From Thalassotalea piscium (GTDB lineage Bacteria > Pseudomonadota > Gammaproteobacteria > Enterobacterales > Alteromonadaceae), in the NCBI RefSeq assembly GCF_030295935.1, contig NZ_AP027362.1, forward strand, positions 2,356,001-2,420,000: a stretch of DNA of 64,000 bases. The letters are read 5' to 3'. Position numbers and translations under genes: made by a program. Each line of letters begins with the position of its first letter. Within the stretch, counting starts at the first letter, position 1. This document shows positions 1-9,616 of the stretch, piece by piece. Below the pieces are notes generated by a model. It searched no databases, had not been told where the DNA came from, and was given only the letters and a program-made list of their open reading frames with translations.

Positions 1-648
1 TTGAGTTGCAGCTAAAGGTACCGTACTTTTTGCAACAAAATAGGCTGCTCTAAGCGTTAGCCAGTCTCTATTTGTGGTAAGTGATGCGCCAAAAAGATTA
101 TCAAATTCAGGCTTAATTTCTTCGCCAAAAGCGACTAATTCATCGGTATTGGTGCCATAAATAACGTGTAAAGTTGAGCTAAATTCACCGATTGGAAATT
201 CATAAATGGCACTAACGCCATCGACAGCATCCAAAGGAAGATCGTAAACACCACTCGGTGGAGTGATCCAAGGGTAAGCGTACGACACATCTAAAAAGTC
301 AGAATACATATAAAATGGAGCACGTTGACGCCCAACTAATACTTTAAGCTCATCATTAATTTGATAACCCAAATAGGCCCATTCAAACTTTGGATCCCAA
401 TCGTCTGCACCCCGCCCAATAATTTGTGCAGTTACCGATAAACCTTCGGTTAAGTCGCTCGATACTTGTAAACCGAACAAAGAGCCTGGTTTAAAGTAAT
501 CTGAATCACTAAACCCCCAAAGTTGCTCATTGCCTGAAACAGTAGTGCCTGCAACTACGCTCGCAAATCCATTAAATGCAATATCTGCACTAGCGGGGGC
601 AGAAGCAATAAGTGCGCTTAGCATTAATAAGTTAATTGGTTTTTTCAT
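1..648 (-). CDS. Outer-membrane porin-like protein, C-terminus cut by window edge
   Basis: The reading frame starts at the ATG complementary to 646-648 and stays open to base 1, so 216 codons of the N-terminal part are visible. The protein begins MKKPINLLMLSALIAS and has a Sec signal peptide with a likely cut after APASA. The mature part alternates short hydrophobic and polar stretches and carries porin-like phrases such as VLVGRQRAPFY and LTLRAAYFV, as in the trimeric porins of Shewanella-like bacteria, with the DI-FNGF start of a first beta strand. I infer an outer-membrane beta barrel for small solutes; substrate cannot be told. It is a single gene with its own upstream region (649-890) facing away from fadR's end. 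No C-terminal aromatic residue can be checked because the end is outside the window. Confidence 0.75.
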   Translation of the reverse strand, partial: MKKPINLLMLSALIASAPASADIAFNGFASVVAGTTVSGNEQLWGFSDSDYFKPGSLFGLQVSSDLTEGLSVTAQIIGRGADDWDPKFEWAYLGYQINDELKVLVGRQRAPFYMYSDFLDVSYAYPWITPPSGVYDLPLDAVDGVSAIYEFPIGEFSSTLHVIYGTNTDELVAFGEEIKPEFDNLFGASLTTNRDWLTLRAAYFVAKSTVPLAATQ

Positions 649-890
649 ATTTTTTTTTCCAAGAGAGTTTACAGGTATCATATCGTCAAGAACTTCCTAT
701 ATCTGAAACTTAAATAAACAAGATCAAACTTATGTAACTGTTATTTAAATTGAATATCAAACGGGTACTTACTCAAAGTGTAGAACATAATTAGCCCGCA
801 TCAAGAAAATGTACAATAAAAAAATATTTTTTTTACAAGGAGTCTAAAATAGGCACAAGTTCAGCTTAGCTTTGAACAGCTTAACATGGT

Positions 891-917
891 GGTAGGTTGC
901 TATTTGCGCAACCTACC
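891..917 (-). terminator. Hairpin just after fadR
   Basis: A perfect 10-bp stem (GGTAGGTTGC with GCAACCTACC, 7-nt loop) lies 7 bases beyond the fadR stop codon. There is no clear U-run on the minus strand after it, so it may be a weak or Rho-assisted terminator or an mRNA-stabilising hairpin. Confidence 0.5.
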
Positions 918-924
918 TTATGAG

Positions 925-1635
925 TTACTCTACCAATTCTTTAAGTACATCATCTTTAAGTTCAGACCAAAGCTTACCCGACTCTATACCGTATTTACGA
1001 ACAGCAAATACCGCTTCGTCAAATTTACCAGCTTTGGCTAATTCTATTAATGTGTCGTAGTAGTGGCGCGAAAGCTCTCTACCTTTAGGGTGGGAAAAAT
1101 ATAAGCTGCCAATACGAGAATATAGACCTTTAAAACCATTTAATATTAACAGATAAATAGAGTTACCAGACGCGACAACTAATTCTTTATTTAATTGGTA
1201 ATCAAATTGTGCGAAAGCTTCACCAGTATCTTCTATTTCATGATACTCCTGAAGTAGCTCAATTGTTTTCTCAGGATTATTTTTTATTGCACCACGCACA
1301 TATATAGCACTTATATTCGTTCTAGCAGACATTAAGTTATCAACTAAGTCAGGAATACCCTCTTGGTCTAACTGTGCTAATGTTTCTAATATATTTAAGC
1401 TCGACGTTTCCCAGAAGTTATTTACTTTGGTTGGTTTTCCATGCTTAATTGTTAGCCAACCATCACGCGCTAAACGTTGTAGCACTTCACGCAATGTTGT
1501 ACGTGTAACACCAATGAGTTCTGACAACTCTCTCTCTGCGGGTAATATTGATCCTGGTGGAAAGCCACCGTTCCAGATCGACTCTACAATATATTGCTCA
1601 GCGAAGCCCGCTGGACTATGTGCTTTTATAACCAT
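925..1635 (-). CDS. fadR: FadR, acyl-CoA-responsive fatty acid regulator (GntR family)
   Basis: FadR represses beta-oxidation genes and activates unsaturated fatty acid synthesis; long-chain acyl-CoA releases it from DNA. The 236-aa product is close to the enteric length (239). The N-terminal winged helix (residues about 1-75) is nearly identical to the enteric protein as I recall it, including the [20 protein letters not shown] recognition region and [14 protein letters not shown] wing. The rest (about 80-236) is the all-helical acyl-CoA-binding FCD-like domain. The gene is divergent from nhaB, with dsbB after it, the same three-gene neighbourhood as in E. coli, which supports the assignment. 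A CRP-like site lies in the upstream spacer. The ATG start is the family start ([16 protein letters not shown]). Confidence 0.95.
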   Translation of the reverse strand: MVIKAHSPAGFAEQYIVESIWNGGFPPGSILPAERELSELIGVTRTTLREVLQRLARDGWLTIKHGKPTKVNNFWETSSLNILETLAQLDQEGIPDLVDNLMSARTNISAIYVRGAIKNNPEKTIELLQEYHEIEDTGEAFAQFDYQLNKELVVASGNSIYLLILNGFKGLYSRIGSLYFSHPKGRELSRHYYDTLIELAKAGKFDEAVFAVRKYGIESGKLWSELKDDVLKELVE

Positions 1636-1802
1636 ATGGCTCTAGCACCTCTTGAGTTGTAATAAAATTCCACTGATTGTACCAGAAGAAATGCTTGGCA
1701 CAAGAAAATTAGAAATAAATACCCGTCTAACATAAAGGCGCTATTTTTTTACCTATTTAATATTAAAAATTACTTTCAGCTGTGAGCAAAATTATAGCGT
1801 CA

Positions 1803-1818
1803 TTTGATATAGATCACA
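1803..1818. promoter_or_regulatory. Candidate CRP site between fadR and nhaB
   Basis: TTTGA-N6-TCACA matches the CRP consensus TGTGA-N6-TCACA at 9 of 10 defined positions. It sits about 170 bp upstream of fadR. Catabolite control of fatty acid regulation is plausible but only inferred. Confidence 0.4.
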
Positions 1819-1951
1819 GCTTTAATACCTCATTATAAAATATTATTCGCGCTGACAGATAAAGCACTAATAAACATCATTAAAACTTTTAGTGTCGATA
1901 TTTGAAGGTTTTAATGGACTACTCTTTATAAGTTATTAATATCAAGTACTA

Positions 1952-2204
1952 GGGCGTGTTGATCTTTGGTATAAAAATTAAACATAACATAATTGCAATG
2001 TGCCGAAAAAAGTATAGTTCTGCTATATAAATGAGCGACTGCAAAAGGTAATACATGTTTAAACGTATCTAAAGCACAGCGTCCATTTGATTTTCTACTG
2101 CATTTTCGCTTTTTAATGAGGGATTACCCCTGTTACAGCAGCTTTGCCTTGTTTGAATATCAAATGGTCAGCTGCAAAAATATACGGTAAAGATAAACAC
2201 ACCA
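1952..2204 (-). mobile_element. 253-bp MITE-like element, copy C (worn)
   Basis: The left end GGGCGTGTTGATCTTT is followed 253 bp later by a decayed inverted copy (AAAGATAAACACACCA). TA dinucleotides flank both ends. Internally it aligns with the reverse complement of the element at 20041-20303: shared blocks include ATAAATGAGC, CATGTTTAAACGTAT and CAGCGxCxATTTG. It has no coding capacity, so it would be moved by a transposase elsewhere. It fills most of the 696-bp fadR-nhaB spacer and lies 127 bp upstream of nhaB, so it could affect that promoter. Confidence 0.75.
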
Positions 2205-2331
2205 TAATACAGGATCACTTGAATCTAATTTACATGGCTTTAATTAAGGCTTACACTTAGTTAAATCATATAATTAACAATTACTAATATCATTTATCTT
2301 CAATGCTATTAGAAGGAATAAAAGGCTTACT

Positions 2332-3927
2332 ATGCAACAATCTTTTATGAGCGCATGTTATAATAATTTTCTTGGTAATTCCCCCGACTGGTACAAGCTC
2401 CTCATTGTATCGTTTTTAATTATAAACCCTATTCTATTTTTTTATATCAGCCCTTACGTAGCTGGGTGGGCTTTGGTTATTGAGTTTATCTTCACTCTTG
2501 CCATGGCATTAAAATGCTACCCATTACAGCCTGGCGGTCTACTTGCTATTGAAGCCGTAGCAATAGGGATGACCTCAACCGATCAAGTTATGCATGAAAT
2601 GATACTCAACTTTGAGGTGATTTTATTGCTGATATTTATGGTTGCAGGCATATACTTTATGAAAAACTTGTTACTATTTTTATTTACAAAAATAGTAACC
2701 AAAGTACGCTCTAAAGTAATGGTATCACTTTTATTCTGTTTTTCAGGCGCATTCTTATCTGCGTTTTTAGATGCATTAACTGTAATTGCAGTAATTATAA
2801 GTGTTGGGGTTGGTTTTTACTCTGTTTACCATAAAGTTGCTTCGGGCAAAGGTGCTCAAAATGCACATGACCATACCTCTGATCTTGAAGTTGCAGAATA
2901 CTCTCGCGACGATTTACAAAACTTTCGCGGTTATTTACGTAACTTATTAATGCATGCCGGTGTAGGTACTGCATTAGGTGGTGTTTGTACAATAGTAGGT
3001 GAACCACAAAACTTAATTATTGGCCAACAAGCCGACTGGGACTTTTTAGAGTTCGCTATTCGTATGTCACCAGTTACCATCTTAACTTTTATTGCAGGTA
3101 TGCTAACTTGTTTTACTCTTGAAAAGGTTAAATGGTTTGGTTATGGAGTTGCCCTACCTGAGAACGTATACAAAATCTTAAATGAATTTGATATCGAAGA
3201 AAGTAAGAAGCGCGACAGACTAGACAATGTAAAGCTTATTATGCAAGGGTTAATTGCAGTTTGGTTAATTATTGGATTAGCCCTTCATCTAGCGCCTGTT
3301 GGATTAATTGGTTTATCAGTTATTATTTTAGCCACTGTATTTACTGGCGTTACAGAAGAGCATCAAATTGGTCATGCTTTTGAAGAGGCTTTACCCTTCA
3401 CCGCATTATTAACCGTATTTTTTGCTGTAGTTGCCGTTATTATCGACCAACAACTATTTACTCCTGTTATCGACTGGGTATTAACCTATGAAGGTAATAT
3501 GCAATTAGTTATGTTCTATATTGCTAACGGTCTTCTTTCAATGGTGAGTGATAATGTGTTTGTTGGCACGGTATATATTACTGAGGTACAAAAAGCCCTA
3601 ACCGCAGGTACTATCACTAGAGATCAATTTGACCTACTTGCTGTAGCAATTAACACTGGTACTAATTTACCTAGTGTAGCAACACCAAATGGACAAGCTG
3701 CCTTCTTGTTCTTGTTAACATCGGCTATTGCACCACTTATACGCCTATCATACGGCCGTATGGTTATTATGGCGCTACCCTATACAATCGTATTAAGTTT
3801 AGTTGGTGGGTTAGCAATTTCAACAGGCTATTTAGAAAGCAGAACACAGGATTACTATGACTCGGGATTAATTCACCATCATAGTACTAAGCAACTATCT
3901 GAAGAACCTAAAAACTCCGGACATTAA
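2332..3927 (+). CDS. nhaB: NhaB Na+/H+ antiporter
   Basis: NhaB expels Na+ in exchange for protons across the inner membrane and supports pH and sodium homeostasis, important in sea water. The 531-aa product is slightly longer than the 513-aa enteric protein. The N-terminus ([22 protein letters not shown]) and the segments [22 protein letters not shown]-like, [14 protein letters not shown] and [13 protein letters not shown] are family signatures. There are about 12 hydrophobic spans. The last 40 residues form a polar cytoplasmic tail. An AGAAGGAA ribosome site precedes the ATG. It is followed by its own terminator and then dsbB. Confidence 0.95.
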   Translation: MQQSFMSACYNNFLGNSPDWYKLLIVSFLIINPILFFYISPYVAGWALVIEFIFTLAMALKCYPLQPGGLLAIEAVAIGMTSTDQVMHEMILNFEVILLLIFMVAGIYFMKNLLLFLFTKIVTKVRSKVMVSLLFCFSGAFLSAFLDALTVIAVIISVGVGFYSVYHKVASGKGAQNAHDHTSDLEVAEYSRDDLQNFRGYLRNLLMHAGVGTALGGVCTIVGEPQNLIIGQQADWDFLEFAIRMSPVTILTFIAGMLTCFTLEKVKWFGYGVALPENVYKILNEFDIEESKKRDRLDNVKLIMQGLIAVWLIIGLALHLAPVGLIGLSVIILATVFTGVTEEHQIGHAFEEALPFTALLTVFFAVVAVIIDQQLFTPVIDWVLTYEGNMQLVMFYIANGLLSMVSDNVFVGTVYITEVQKALTAGTITRDQFDLLAVAINTGTNLPSVATPNGQAAFLFLLTSAIAPLIRLSYGRMVIMALPYTIVLSLVGGLAISTGYLESRTQDYYDSGLIHHHSTKQLSEEPKNSGH

Positions 3928-3941
3928 TTTTTGTTACAAAG

Positions 3942-3966
3942 AAAGCGCCTTATTGGCGCTTTTTTG
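3942..3966 (+). terminator. Rho-independent terminator of nhaB
   Basis: AAAGCGCC-TTATT-GGCGCTTT stem followed by a T-run, 15 bases after the nhaB stop codon. Confidence 0.9.
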
Positions 3967-4045
3967 TATTCTATATACGTGAAATTATTGGTAGATTACA
4001 AAAAATATATCTATTTAAACTCAAAATACCTTTAGGAATACTTTA

Positions 4046-4564
4046 GTGAAGTTTTTAAGCAATTTAGTAACTCGGCCAACTGCGTGGCAATTATTAGCGA
4101 TAAGCGCACTCGGACTTGAGTTGGCCGCCTTATTTTTCCAATATGTTTTAGATCTTGCACCTTGTATTATGTGCATATATCAACGAGTAGCAATATGGGC
4201 AATATTCTTTGCTGGTGTGGTCGGCAGCATAGGCACTCAATATTTACTTGTAAGAGTTACAGCATTTCTTTTATGGGGCGTGGGTGCGATTTGGGGCTTA
4301 CTTATTGCTATTGAGCATGTGGAAACGCAAACTTCAGCCATGTCTTTTTTATACAGCTGTGACTTTGTCCCTAACTTTCCTACTTGGGCTCCATTACACG
4401 AATGGCTTCCCGCTTTATTTGCAGCAACAGGTGACTGTGGTGATATTAACTGGCAGTTTTTAGGTTACTCTATGCCACAATGGATGATTGCTAACTACAG
4501 CGCTTACACCGCCCTTCTTGCAGCAGTTTTGGTTGCTCGGTTATACCAAAAAAGATCGCTCTAG
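4046..4564 (+). CDS. dsbB: DsbB, quinone-linked oxidase of DsbA
   Basis: DsbB reoxidises periplasmic DsbA and hands electrons to ubiquinone or menaquinone. The 172-aa product has four membrane spans. The first essential pair is C40-x-x-C43 ([11 protein letters not shown]), in the same place as C41/C44 of E. coli. The second pair is at about 104 (YSCDF) and 130 (GDCGD), also equivalent. The start is GTG at 4046 with TTTAGGA upstream; it gives the expected N-terminus. It follows nhaB in the conserved fadR-nhaB-dsbB order but is separated by a terminator, so it probably has its own promoter. Confidence 0.95.
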   Translation: MKFLSNLVTRPTAWQLLAISALGLELAALFFQYVLDLAPCIMCIYQRVAIWAIFFAGVVGSIGTQYLLVRVTAFLLWGVGAIWGLLIAIEHVETQTSAMSFLYSCDFVPNFPTWAPLHEWLPALFAATGDCGDINWQFLGYSMPQWMIANYSAYTALLAAVLVARLYQKRSL

Positions 4565-4592
4565 TTACTGAAGATTATTTATAACAAAATAG

Positions 4593-4624
4593 ATAAGTAA
4601 CAATGTGTAGAGCTTGTTACTTAT
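4593..4624. terminator. Bidirectional terminator between dsbB and nagZ
   Basis: An 11-bp perfect stem (ATAAGTAACAA with TTGTTACTTAT, 10-nt loop) lies between the convergent genes and overlaps the nagZ stop codon. A/T-rich flanks on both sides fit termination in both directions. Confidence 0.6.
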
Positions 4625-5640
4625 TTACTTAATTTTGACGATAACTCGTTACTAAGTTGCTGCCAATAGTGACTTTCTTTCATCTGTTGCCAATTAATAT
4701 TCGTTGTTTTTAACATCCGTTTTAATCGCTCACTACTCGTTGGGTCAACCTTTAAGTTGGCATTATCAAGTACATCAACTACTGCATCTCGGGTATTACA
4801 CAACAACAACATATCACAACCTGCCTCTTGAGCTGCTTCACAACGTTCTATATATCCGCCTATAGAGGAGGCTCCTTGCATAGATAAGTCATCACTAAAT
4901 ATTACACCATTAAACCCTAACTGATTTCTTAAAATACCTTGTAACCAAACGCTTGAAAAACCAACAGACCTATCATCAACCTCTGGAAAAATAACGTGAG
5001 CTGGCATCATAGCGTCTAGATCATTGCTAGCAATTAACATTTGAAAAGGCAACATATCCAACGCTTTAACTTGTTCGTATGATCTATTATCAATGGCCAT
5101 ATCTATATGTGAGTCGGCCTGCACGCTTCCATGCCCCGGAAAATGTTTACCTGTTGCTTTCATACCAACATTTTGCATACCAGCAATAAAGGCTTGTGCG
5201 AGTGGTGCTATATAATTTACATCGCAGTGAAAACTACGATCACCAATTACATCGCTTACACCATTAATATCTAATATTGGGGCAAAGCTAATATCTACTC
5301 CTACAGCTTGTACTTCCATCGCCATTAATGAACCGCAACGTTTTGCTACTGTTTTAGCTTGTTCAATATCTTGATTGGCTAACGACCATATATTGCCCAT
5401 AGCAGGAATCGAGCTAAAGCCTTCACGAAATCGTTGCACGCGACCGCCTTCGTGATCAACAGCAATTAAAATATCTTTCTTAGCAGCAATTCGAATCGCT
5501 CGGGTTAGCTCACTAACTTGCTCAGGGGTTTGAAAGTTTCGAGTGAATAAAATAAGACCACCAACAAGGGGATGATTAAGTAGTTCTTTATCTTCGGCGG
5601 TTAATGACGTACCAGCGACGTCAAGCATTAATGGACCCAT
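4621..5640 (-). CDS. nagZ: NagZ, cytosolic beta-N-acetylglucosaminidase (GH3)
   Basis: NagZ removes GlcNAc from anhydro-muropeptides during peptidoglycan recycling, producing signals that can induce AmpC-type beta-lactamase. The 339 residues match the single-domain NagZ length (341 in E. coli) and there is no signal peptide, so it is cytosolic. The GH3 dyad loop KHFPGHG...DSH is at about residue 166, and the nucleophile lies in VIFSDDLSMQGA (about 240). The substrate-binding DHEGGRVQRF is present. It sits next to the PsrA-type regulator, as nagZ and psrA do in Pseudomonas. A second, membrane-anchored GH3 paralogue is encoded at 36437-38320. Confidence 0.93.
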   Translation of the reverse strand: MGPLMLDVAGTSLTAEDKELLNHPLVGGLILFTRNFQTPEQVSELTRAIRIAAKKDILIAVDHEGGRVQRFREGFSSIPAMGNIWSLANQDIEQAKTVAKRCGSLMAMEVQAVGVDISFAPILDINGVSDVIGDRSFHCDVNYIAPLAQAFIAGMQNVGMKATGKHFPGHGSVQADSHIDMAIDNRSYEQVKALDMLPFQMLIASNDLDAMMPAHVIFPEVDDRSVGFSSVWLQGILRNQLGFNGVIFSDDLSMQGASSIGGYIERCEAAQEAGCDMLLLCNTRDAVVDVLDNANLKVDPTSSERLKRMLKTTNINWQQMKESHYWQQLSNELSSKLSK

Positions 5641-5705
5641 AACAACTCATTATTACAACAAAATTGTCGATACTGTACCCAATTTATCTTATAAAAACAA
5701 AATAC

Positions 5706-6332
5706 TTATTGGTTAATTGGGGCTGCAACACCTGCTGCAACATAAGGGATAACTTGTTTAATAACATCAGCAATAGTTAATGTTTTATTAAAGTCATTTT
5801 TAGCAATATCCATCAACGCATCACTCGAAGACATTGTAAAGACCACTGTACCCATTGTGAAATGTAAGCGCCAAAAAATATCTTCAGGGCTCAGCTCCGG
5901 ATAAGCTTTCTGTACAGCAACAACAAAATTACTTATTACACCTGGGTATTGAGTAGTAAAAAACCAGCGTAAAAAACCTTGGCTGTCTGTATAACCTCTT
6001 CCTAATAATTGTAAAAAATTACTCGTACCATTTTGTCTATAGACATTTAGCGACAATAACGGTTCAATAAATGCGGAAAAGACTTCAATTAAAGTAGGTT
6101 GCTCTGGGTGTTGACAAATGTCTTCCAAAGCCGCAACTAAATTAGGCGCTAATTCATCCATATAGCGTGACATAACTGACTTAATAAGCTCTTTCTTGGA
6201 ACCAAAATGATAATTAACCGCGGCTAAGTTTACTTCAGCTAAACTTGTAATTTCCCTTAAAGAAGTTCCATTAAAGCCTTTATCAGCAAACAAACTTTCT
6301 GCAGCATCTAATATTTTATTTTTTGTGCTCAT
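5706..6332 (-). CDS. psrA: PsrA-like TetR-family regulator of fatty acid metabolism
   Basis: PsrA proteins are TetR repressors that sense long-chain fatty acids or acyl-CoA and control beta-oxidation genes and their own gene. The 208-aa product has an N-terminal HTH (about 5-50: KILDAAESLFADKGF, AEVNLAAVNYHFGSKKELI) that closely resembles Pseudomonas PsrA as I remember it, and a similar ligand domain (EDIFWRLHFTMGTVVFTMSS). The nagZ neighbour is the same as in Pseudomonas. A PsrA-type palindrome (6378-6396) lies 46 bp upstream of the start, consistent with autorepression. The identification as PsrA rather than another TetR is inferred from these three points. Confidence 0.75.
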   Translation of the reverse strand: MSTKNKILDAAESLFADKGFNGTSLREITSLAEVNLAAVNYHFGSKKELIKSVMSRYMDELAPNLVAALEDICQHPEQPTLIEVFSAFIEPLLSLNVYRQNGTSNFLQLLGRGYTDSQGFLRWFFTTQYPGVISNFVVAVQKAYPELSPEDIFWRLHFTMGTVVFTMSSSDALMDIAKNDFNKTLTIADVIKQVIPYVAAGVAAPINQ

Positions 6333-6377
6333 TTACTACGCCAAATTATTGTATTTTAGTTTCATTTTCAATGTCAG

Positions 6378-6396
6378 TTTAAACAAGCGTTTTAAA
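6378..6396. promoter_or_regulatory. Candidate PsrA operator
   Basis: TTTAAACAAGCGTTTTAAA contains AAAC-N4-GTTT, matching the recalled PsrA consensus (G/C)AAAC-N2to4-GTTT(G/C) at its core. It lies 46 bp upstream of the psrA start codon. A second odd palindrome, GTTTAAATTAAAC, follows near 6443. Confidence 0.5.
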
Positions 6397-6539
6397 ACAT
6401 GCAATAACCTTTTCTATCGCACGGTTAACAATTGCTTGGAGCGTTTAAATTAAACTAATTTCTTAAGTATACTAATGCCTTATAAAGTTTTACATTTTTA
6501 GTGCAGATATTCATTTAATAATAGGCTAATATTTATGCA

Positions 6540-6637
6540 ACTCATTTATGAAATACTCGCTGTAAAGAGTATCTCTTGAACGAGTTTCCTACGTTTCATG
6601 AACACGAGCCCAGCAAATACTTGCTGGGCTTTTTATT
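6540..6637 (+). ncRNA. Candidate trans-acting small RNA
   Basis: A 403-bp spacer between psrA and the M2 peptidase gene contains a strong free-standing terminator at 6608-6635 with no open reading frame ahead of it on this strand. A possible -10 box (TAATAT, 6528-6533) precedes it. The implied transcript of about 100 nt would fold a small hairpin (ATACTC with GAGTAT, 6553-6572), then a single-stranded stretch, then the terminator with a U-rich tail, the usual layout of an Hfq-type sRNA. I do not recognise it as a known family. The promoter has no convincing -35 box. Confidence 0.4.
6608..6635 (+). terminator. Strong Rho-independent terminator in the psrA-M2 spacer
   Basis: GCCCAGCA-AATACT-TGCTGGGC stem followed by TTTTT. 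It points toward the downstream peptidase gene (start 6736) but ends no visible protein gene. Confidence 0.85.
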
Positions 6638-6735
6638 TTTAGTTTTATTGTTCATTCTTCTCAATACTCCCCTTGTCTGTATTTTTCATTTGCTTATACT
6701 ACTAGTGGTCAATCAACAGGATTAAAATAACTAAC

Positions 6736-8583
6736 ATGAAGAAATCACTTAAATATTCAAGCATTGCTATATGCTTAATGGCCGCACTAAGCGCTTGCCA
6801 AGACAATAAATCAACAACAGTACAACCTGAGTCAATGAATGCTCAAGCTAGCAAACAGTTAACAGCACAAGATGCTGAAAAGTTTTTAGCTGATGTAGAA
6901 AAAGAAACGATAGCACTTAACTTAGAAGGTGCTCGTGCCGCATGGATTAATGCAAACTTCATTACAGATGACACTGATTCGCTTGCAGCAGAAGCAAATC
7001 AGAAATCAACCGAAGCTGGTGTTAGGTTTGCCATGGAAGCTGCAAAGTTTGATGATGTAAAAGTTTCGGCTGATCAACGTCGCAAACTTAACATTCTAAA
7101 ACAAAGTTTAGTAATGCCAGCTCCGCAAGATCCTGCTAAATCGGCTGAATTAGCACAAATAGGCTCTGAACTAAACAGTATGTACGGTAAAGGTACATAT
7201 ACTAATAAAGCAGGTAAGAAGCTTAGCTTGGGCGACATGACCTCGACAATGGCAACGTCTCGTAATTACGATGAACTGCTTGAGTTATGGGAAGGTTGGC
7301 GTCAAGTAAGCCCTCCAATGAAGTCTTCTTTTGTTCGTCAATCAGAACTAGCGAATGAAGGTGCAAAAGGTTTAGGTTATGACGACTTAGGTGTTATGTG
7401 GCGCTCAAATTATGATATGTCGCCAAACGAATTTGCAACCGAACTCGATCGTTTATGGGGACAAGTTAAGCCACTATATGACGACTTACATTGTTATGTT
7501 CGCTCAGAGTTAGGTAAAAAATATGGCGAAGATAAAGTTCCACAAGACCAGCCAATTCCTGCACATTTATTGGGTAATATGTGGGCGCAGAGCTGGGGCA
7601 ATATCTACGACTTAGTAGCACCTCAAGATGCTGATCCTGGTTACGATGTAACCAAACAGCTAGCTAAGCATGGTTACGACGAAATGCAAATGGTGAAAGG
7701 TGCGGAAAACTTTTTTACCTCATTAGGTTTTGCCCCTTTGCCAGAAACATTTTGGAAGCGTTCGTTATTCACTAAACCAGCTGACCGTGACGTTGTTTGT
7801 CATGCTTCAGCTTGGGATTTAGACGCTAAAGATGATATTCGTATTAAAATGTGTATCCAAAAAACGGGTGAAGACTTTAACGTAATCCATCATGAATTAG
7901 GCCACAACTTTTACCAACGAGCTTATCAAAATCAGCCTGTATATTATCAAGGTAGTGCCAACGATGGCTTCCATGAAGCAATTGGTGACACCATTGCCCT
8001 TTCTGTAACACCGAAGTATTTAAAAGAAATTGGGTTAATAGATGCTATTCCTGATGAATCAAAAGATATTGGTTTATTATTAAAAATGGCATTAGACAAG
8101 GTTGCGTTTATTCCGTTTGGTTTGCTAGTTGACCAATGGCGCTGGAAAGTTTATTCAGGTGAAGTTACACCAGAAAATTACAATACTGCATGGTGGGAAT
8201 TACGAGAGAAATACCAAGGCGTTGGCGCTCCAGTAGAACGTGCTACCGATGCATTTGATCCTGGCGCAAAATATCACGTCCCAGGTGGTGTTCCATACTC
8301 TCGCTATTTCTTAGCGCATATACAACAATTTGAATTTCACAAAGCGCTTTGTGATATTTCAGGAAATACTGACCCCATTCATCGCTGCTCTATTTATAAC
8401 AGTAAAGAAGCGGGTAAAGCACTTAATACCGTGCTTGAAATGGGCTCAAGTCAACCATGGCAAGAAGCTTATAAAGTGTTAACTGGTAGTGAACAAATGG
8501 ATGCAACAGCCATTTTAGATTACTTCGCACCATTGCATACTTGGTTAAAAGATAAAAATAAAGGTAAACAGTGCGGTTTTTAG
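6736..8583 (+). CDS. M2-family (ACE-like) zinc dipeptidyl carboxypeptidase, lipoprotein
   Basis: M2 peptidases remove C-terminal dipeptides from oligopeptides. The 615-aa product begins with a lipoprotein signal (MAALSAC, Cys21 as the lipidated residue), so it is anchored on the periplasmic side of a membrane. The zinc site HHELGH is at about residue 384 and the third ligand lies in HEAIGD (about 412), the exact ACE pattern HExxH...E. The conserved DAFDPGAKYHVPGGVPYSRYF stretch near 510 is also ACE-like. The length is that of bacterial single-domain ACE homologues. It stands alone with its own terminator. A role in periplasmic peptide nutrition is inferred. Confidence 0.9.
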   Translation: MKKSLKYSSIAICLMAALSACQDNKSTTVQPESMNAQASKQLTAQDAEKFLADVEKETIALNLEGARAAWINANFITDDTDSLAAEANQKSTEAGVRFAMEAAKFDDVKVSADQRRKLNILKQSLVMPAPQDPAKSAELAQIGSELNSMYGKGTYTNKAGKKLSLGDMTSTMATSRNYDELLELWEGWRQVSPPMKSSFVRQSELANEGAKGLGYDDLGVMWRSNYDMSPNEFATELDRLWGQVKPLYDDLHCYVRSELGKKYGEDKVPQDQPIPAHLLGNMWAQSWGNIYDLVAPQDADPGYDVTKQLAKHGYDEMQMVKGAENFFTSLGFAPLPETFWKRSLFTKPADRDVVCHASAWDLDAKDDIRIKMCIQKTGEDFNVIHHELGHNFYQRAYQNQPVYYQGSANDGFHEAIGDTIALSVTPKYLKEIGLIDAIPDESKDIGLLLKMALDKVAFIPFGLLVDQWRWKVYSGEVTPENYNTAWWELREKYQGVGAPVERATDAFDPGAKYHVPGGVPYSRYFLAHIQQFEFHKALCDISGNTDPIHRCSIYNSKEAGKALNTVLEMGSSQPWQEAYKVLTGSEQMDATAILDYFAPLHTWLKDKNKGKQCGF

Positions 8584-8644
8584 CCTCGATAAATAAACTA
8601 CCATTAAAGTAGTGGTTTATATTTTCTGCGCTATTAATTCAAAC

Positions 8645-8678
8645 GGCCATTTGTATTATTACATTTGGCCTTTTTTTA
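8645..8678 (+). terminator. Terminator after the M2 peptidase gene
   Basis: GGCCA...TGGCC stem with an imperfect extension, followed by seven Ts. Confidence 0.6.
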
Positions 8679-8880
8679 AATGTATTATTACGGTGTGAGA
8701 GCTTTTAGGTACAAGTTTTGTACTAATAAAACGTAATTATTTAAACATAGTTATAATAAAGCGAACTTTTTAATTAATAGCATAATAAATGTAAAGTGCG
8801 TTTTAGTTTATTTCCCATTACAATAAGCCCTTTCAAAATGACTTTACCAAGCCAATACTTCACGCTTCGAGCAAAACAAT

Positions 8881-9387
8881 TTGACCAAACTTAAATATAT
8901 TTCTTCTTATTCGACAGAAGTTCAAAATCAAGTAGAGTTAATGTTAGCTAACAATTCACTAGGCAAATACCTACTTTCAAAGTATCCCAAATCGCATGAT
9001 GTCGTTAATGACAAAGCATTAAGAGTATTTGTAATGCGCCTAAAAAATCAACATTTAAAAAAGGCCGCACCGCTGAGTAAAGTGCAGTTTGATGACAAAA
9101 TACATGTGATTAACAACGCTTTAGGATTACATAGTGTCGTTTCAAGAGTACAAGGCAATAAATTAAAACGAAAGAATGAAATACGTATCGCCACTGTTTT
9201 TAAGTCTGCACCCGAAGAATTTCTAGAGATGATAGTGGTTCATGAACTCGCCCATTTAAAGGAAAAAGAACACAACAAAGCATTCTATCAATTGTGCCAA
9301 CATATGCTGCCAAGCTACCATCAAATAGAGCTAGATCTCAGGCTTTATTTAACCCAGATAGATAACATTGGTCAAATATATACTTAA
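8881..9387 (+). CDS. YgjP-like metal-dependent hydrolase (M48/DUF45 superfamily)
   Basis: The 168-aa protein has the zincin motif VVHELAHLKEKEHNKAFY (around residue 120), which combines HExxH with a downstream H, as in E. coli YgjP. The segment KIHVINNALGLHSVVSRVQG is also family-typical. The biological substrate of the family is not well settled; some databases list a nucleotide pyrophosphatase role. There is no signal peptide, so it is cytosolic. The start is TTG at 8881 with only a poor ribosome site; there is no better in-frame ATG before the conserved part. It is a single-gene unit. Confidence 0.85.
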   Translation: MTKLKYISSYSTEVQNQVELMLANNSLGKYLLSKYPKSHDVVNDKALRVFVMRLKNQHLKKAAPLSKVQFDDKIHVINNALGLHSVVSRVQGNKLKRKNEIRIATVFKSAPEEFLEMIVVHELAHLKEKEHNKAFYQLCQHMLPSYHQIELDLRLYLTQIDNIGQIYT

Positions 9388-9584
9388 TACCAATCTCACT
9401 AATTATGTGATCATTTCTACTGGTTAAAACAATCAACTACTGCGTTATTTATTTTATAATTAGAACAACTAGTTATGAAAATAAATGCCTTGTATTTGAC
9501 TGTTTTCACTGCGTATAAAATAGATCACTTAATTAATGAAACTGGTATAATACACACACTTAACTTAGGTGATATTCATATAAA

Positions 9585-9616
9585 CTTATATGCTTATATG
9601 CTTATATGCTTATATG
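9585..9616 (+). repeat. 8-bp tandem repeat, four copies
   Basis: CTTATATG is repeated four times without error in the 401-bp spacer between the YgjP-like gene and the convergent kinase gene. A 60-codon open frame runs through it, but its composition gives no sign of a real protein. Such arrays can change length by slippage. Confidence 0.8.
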
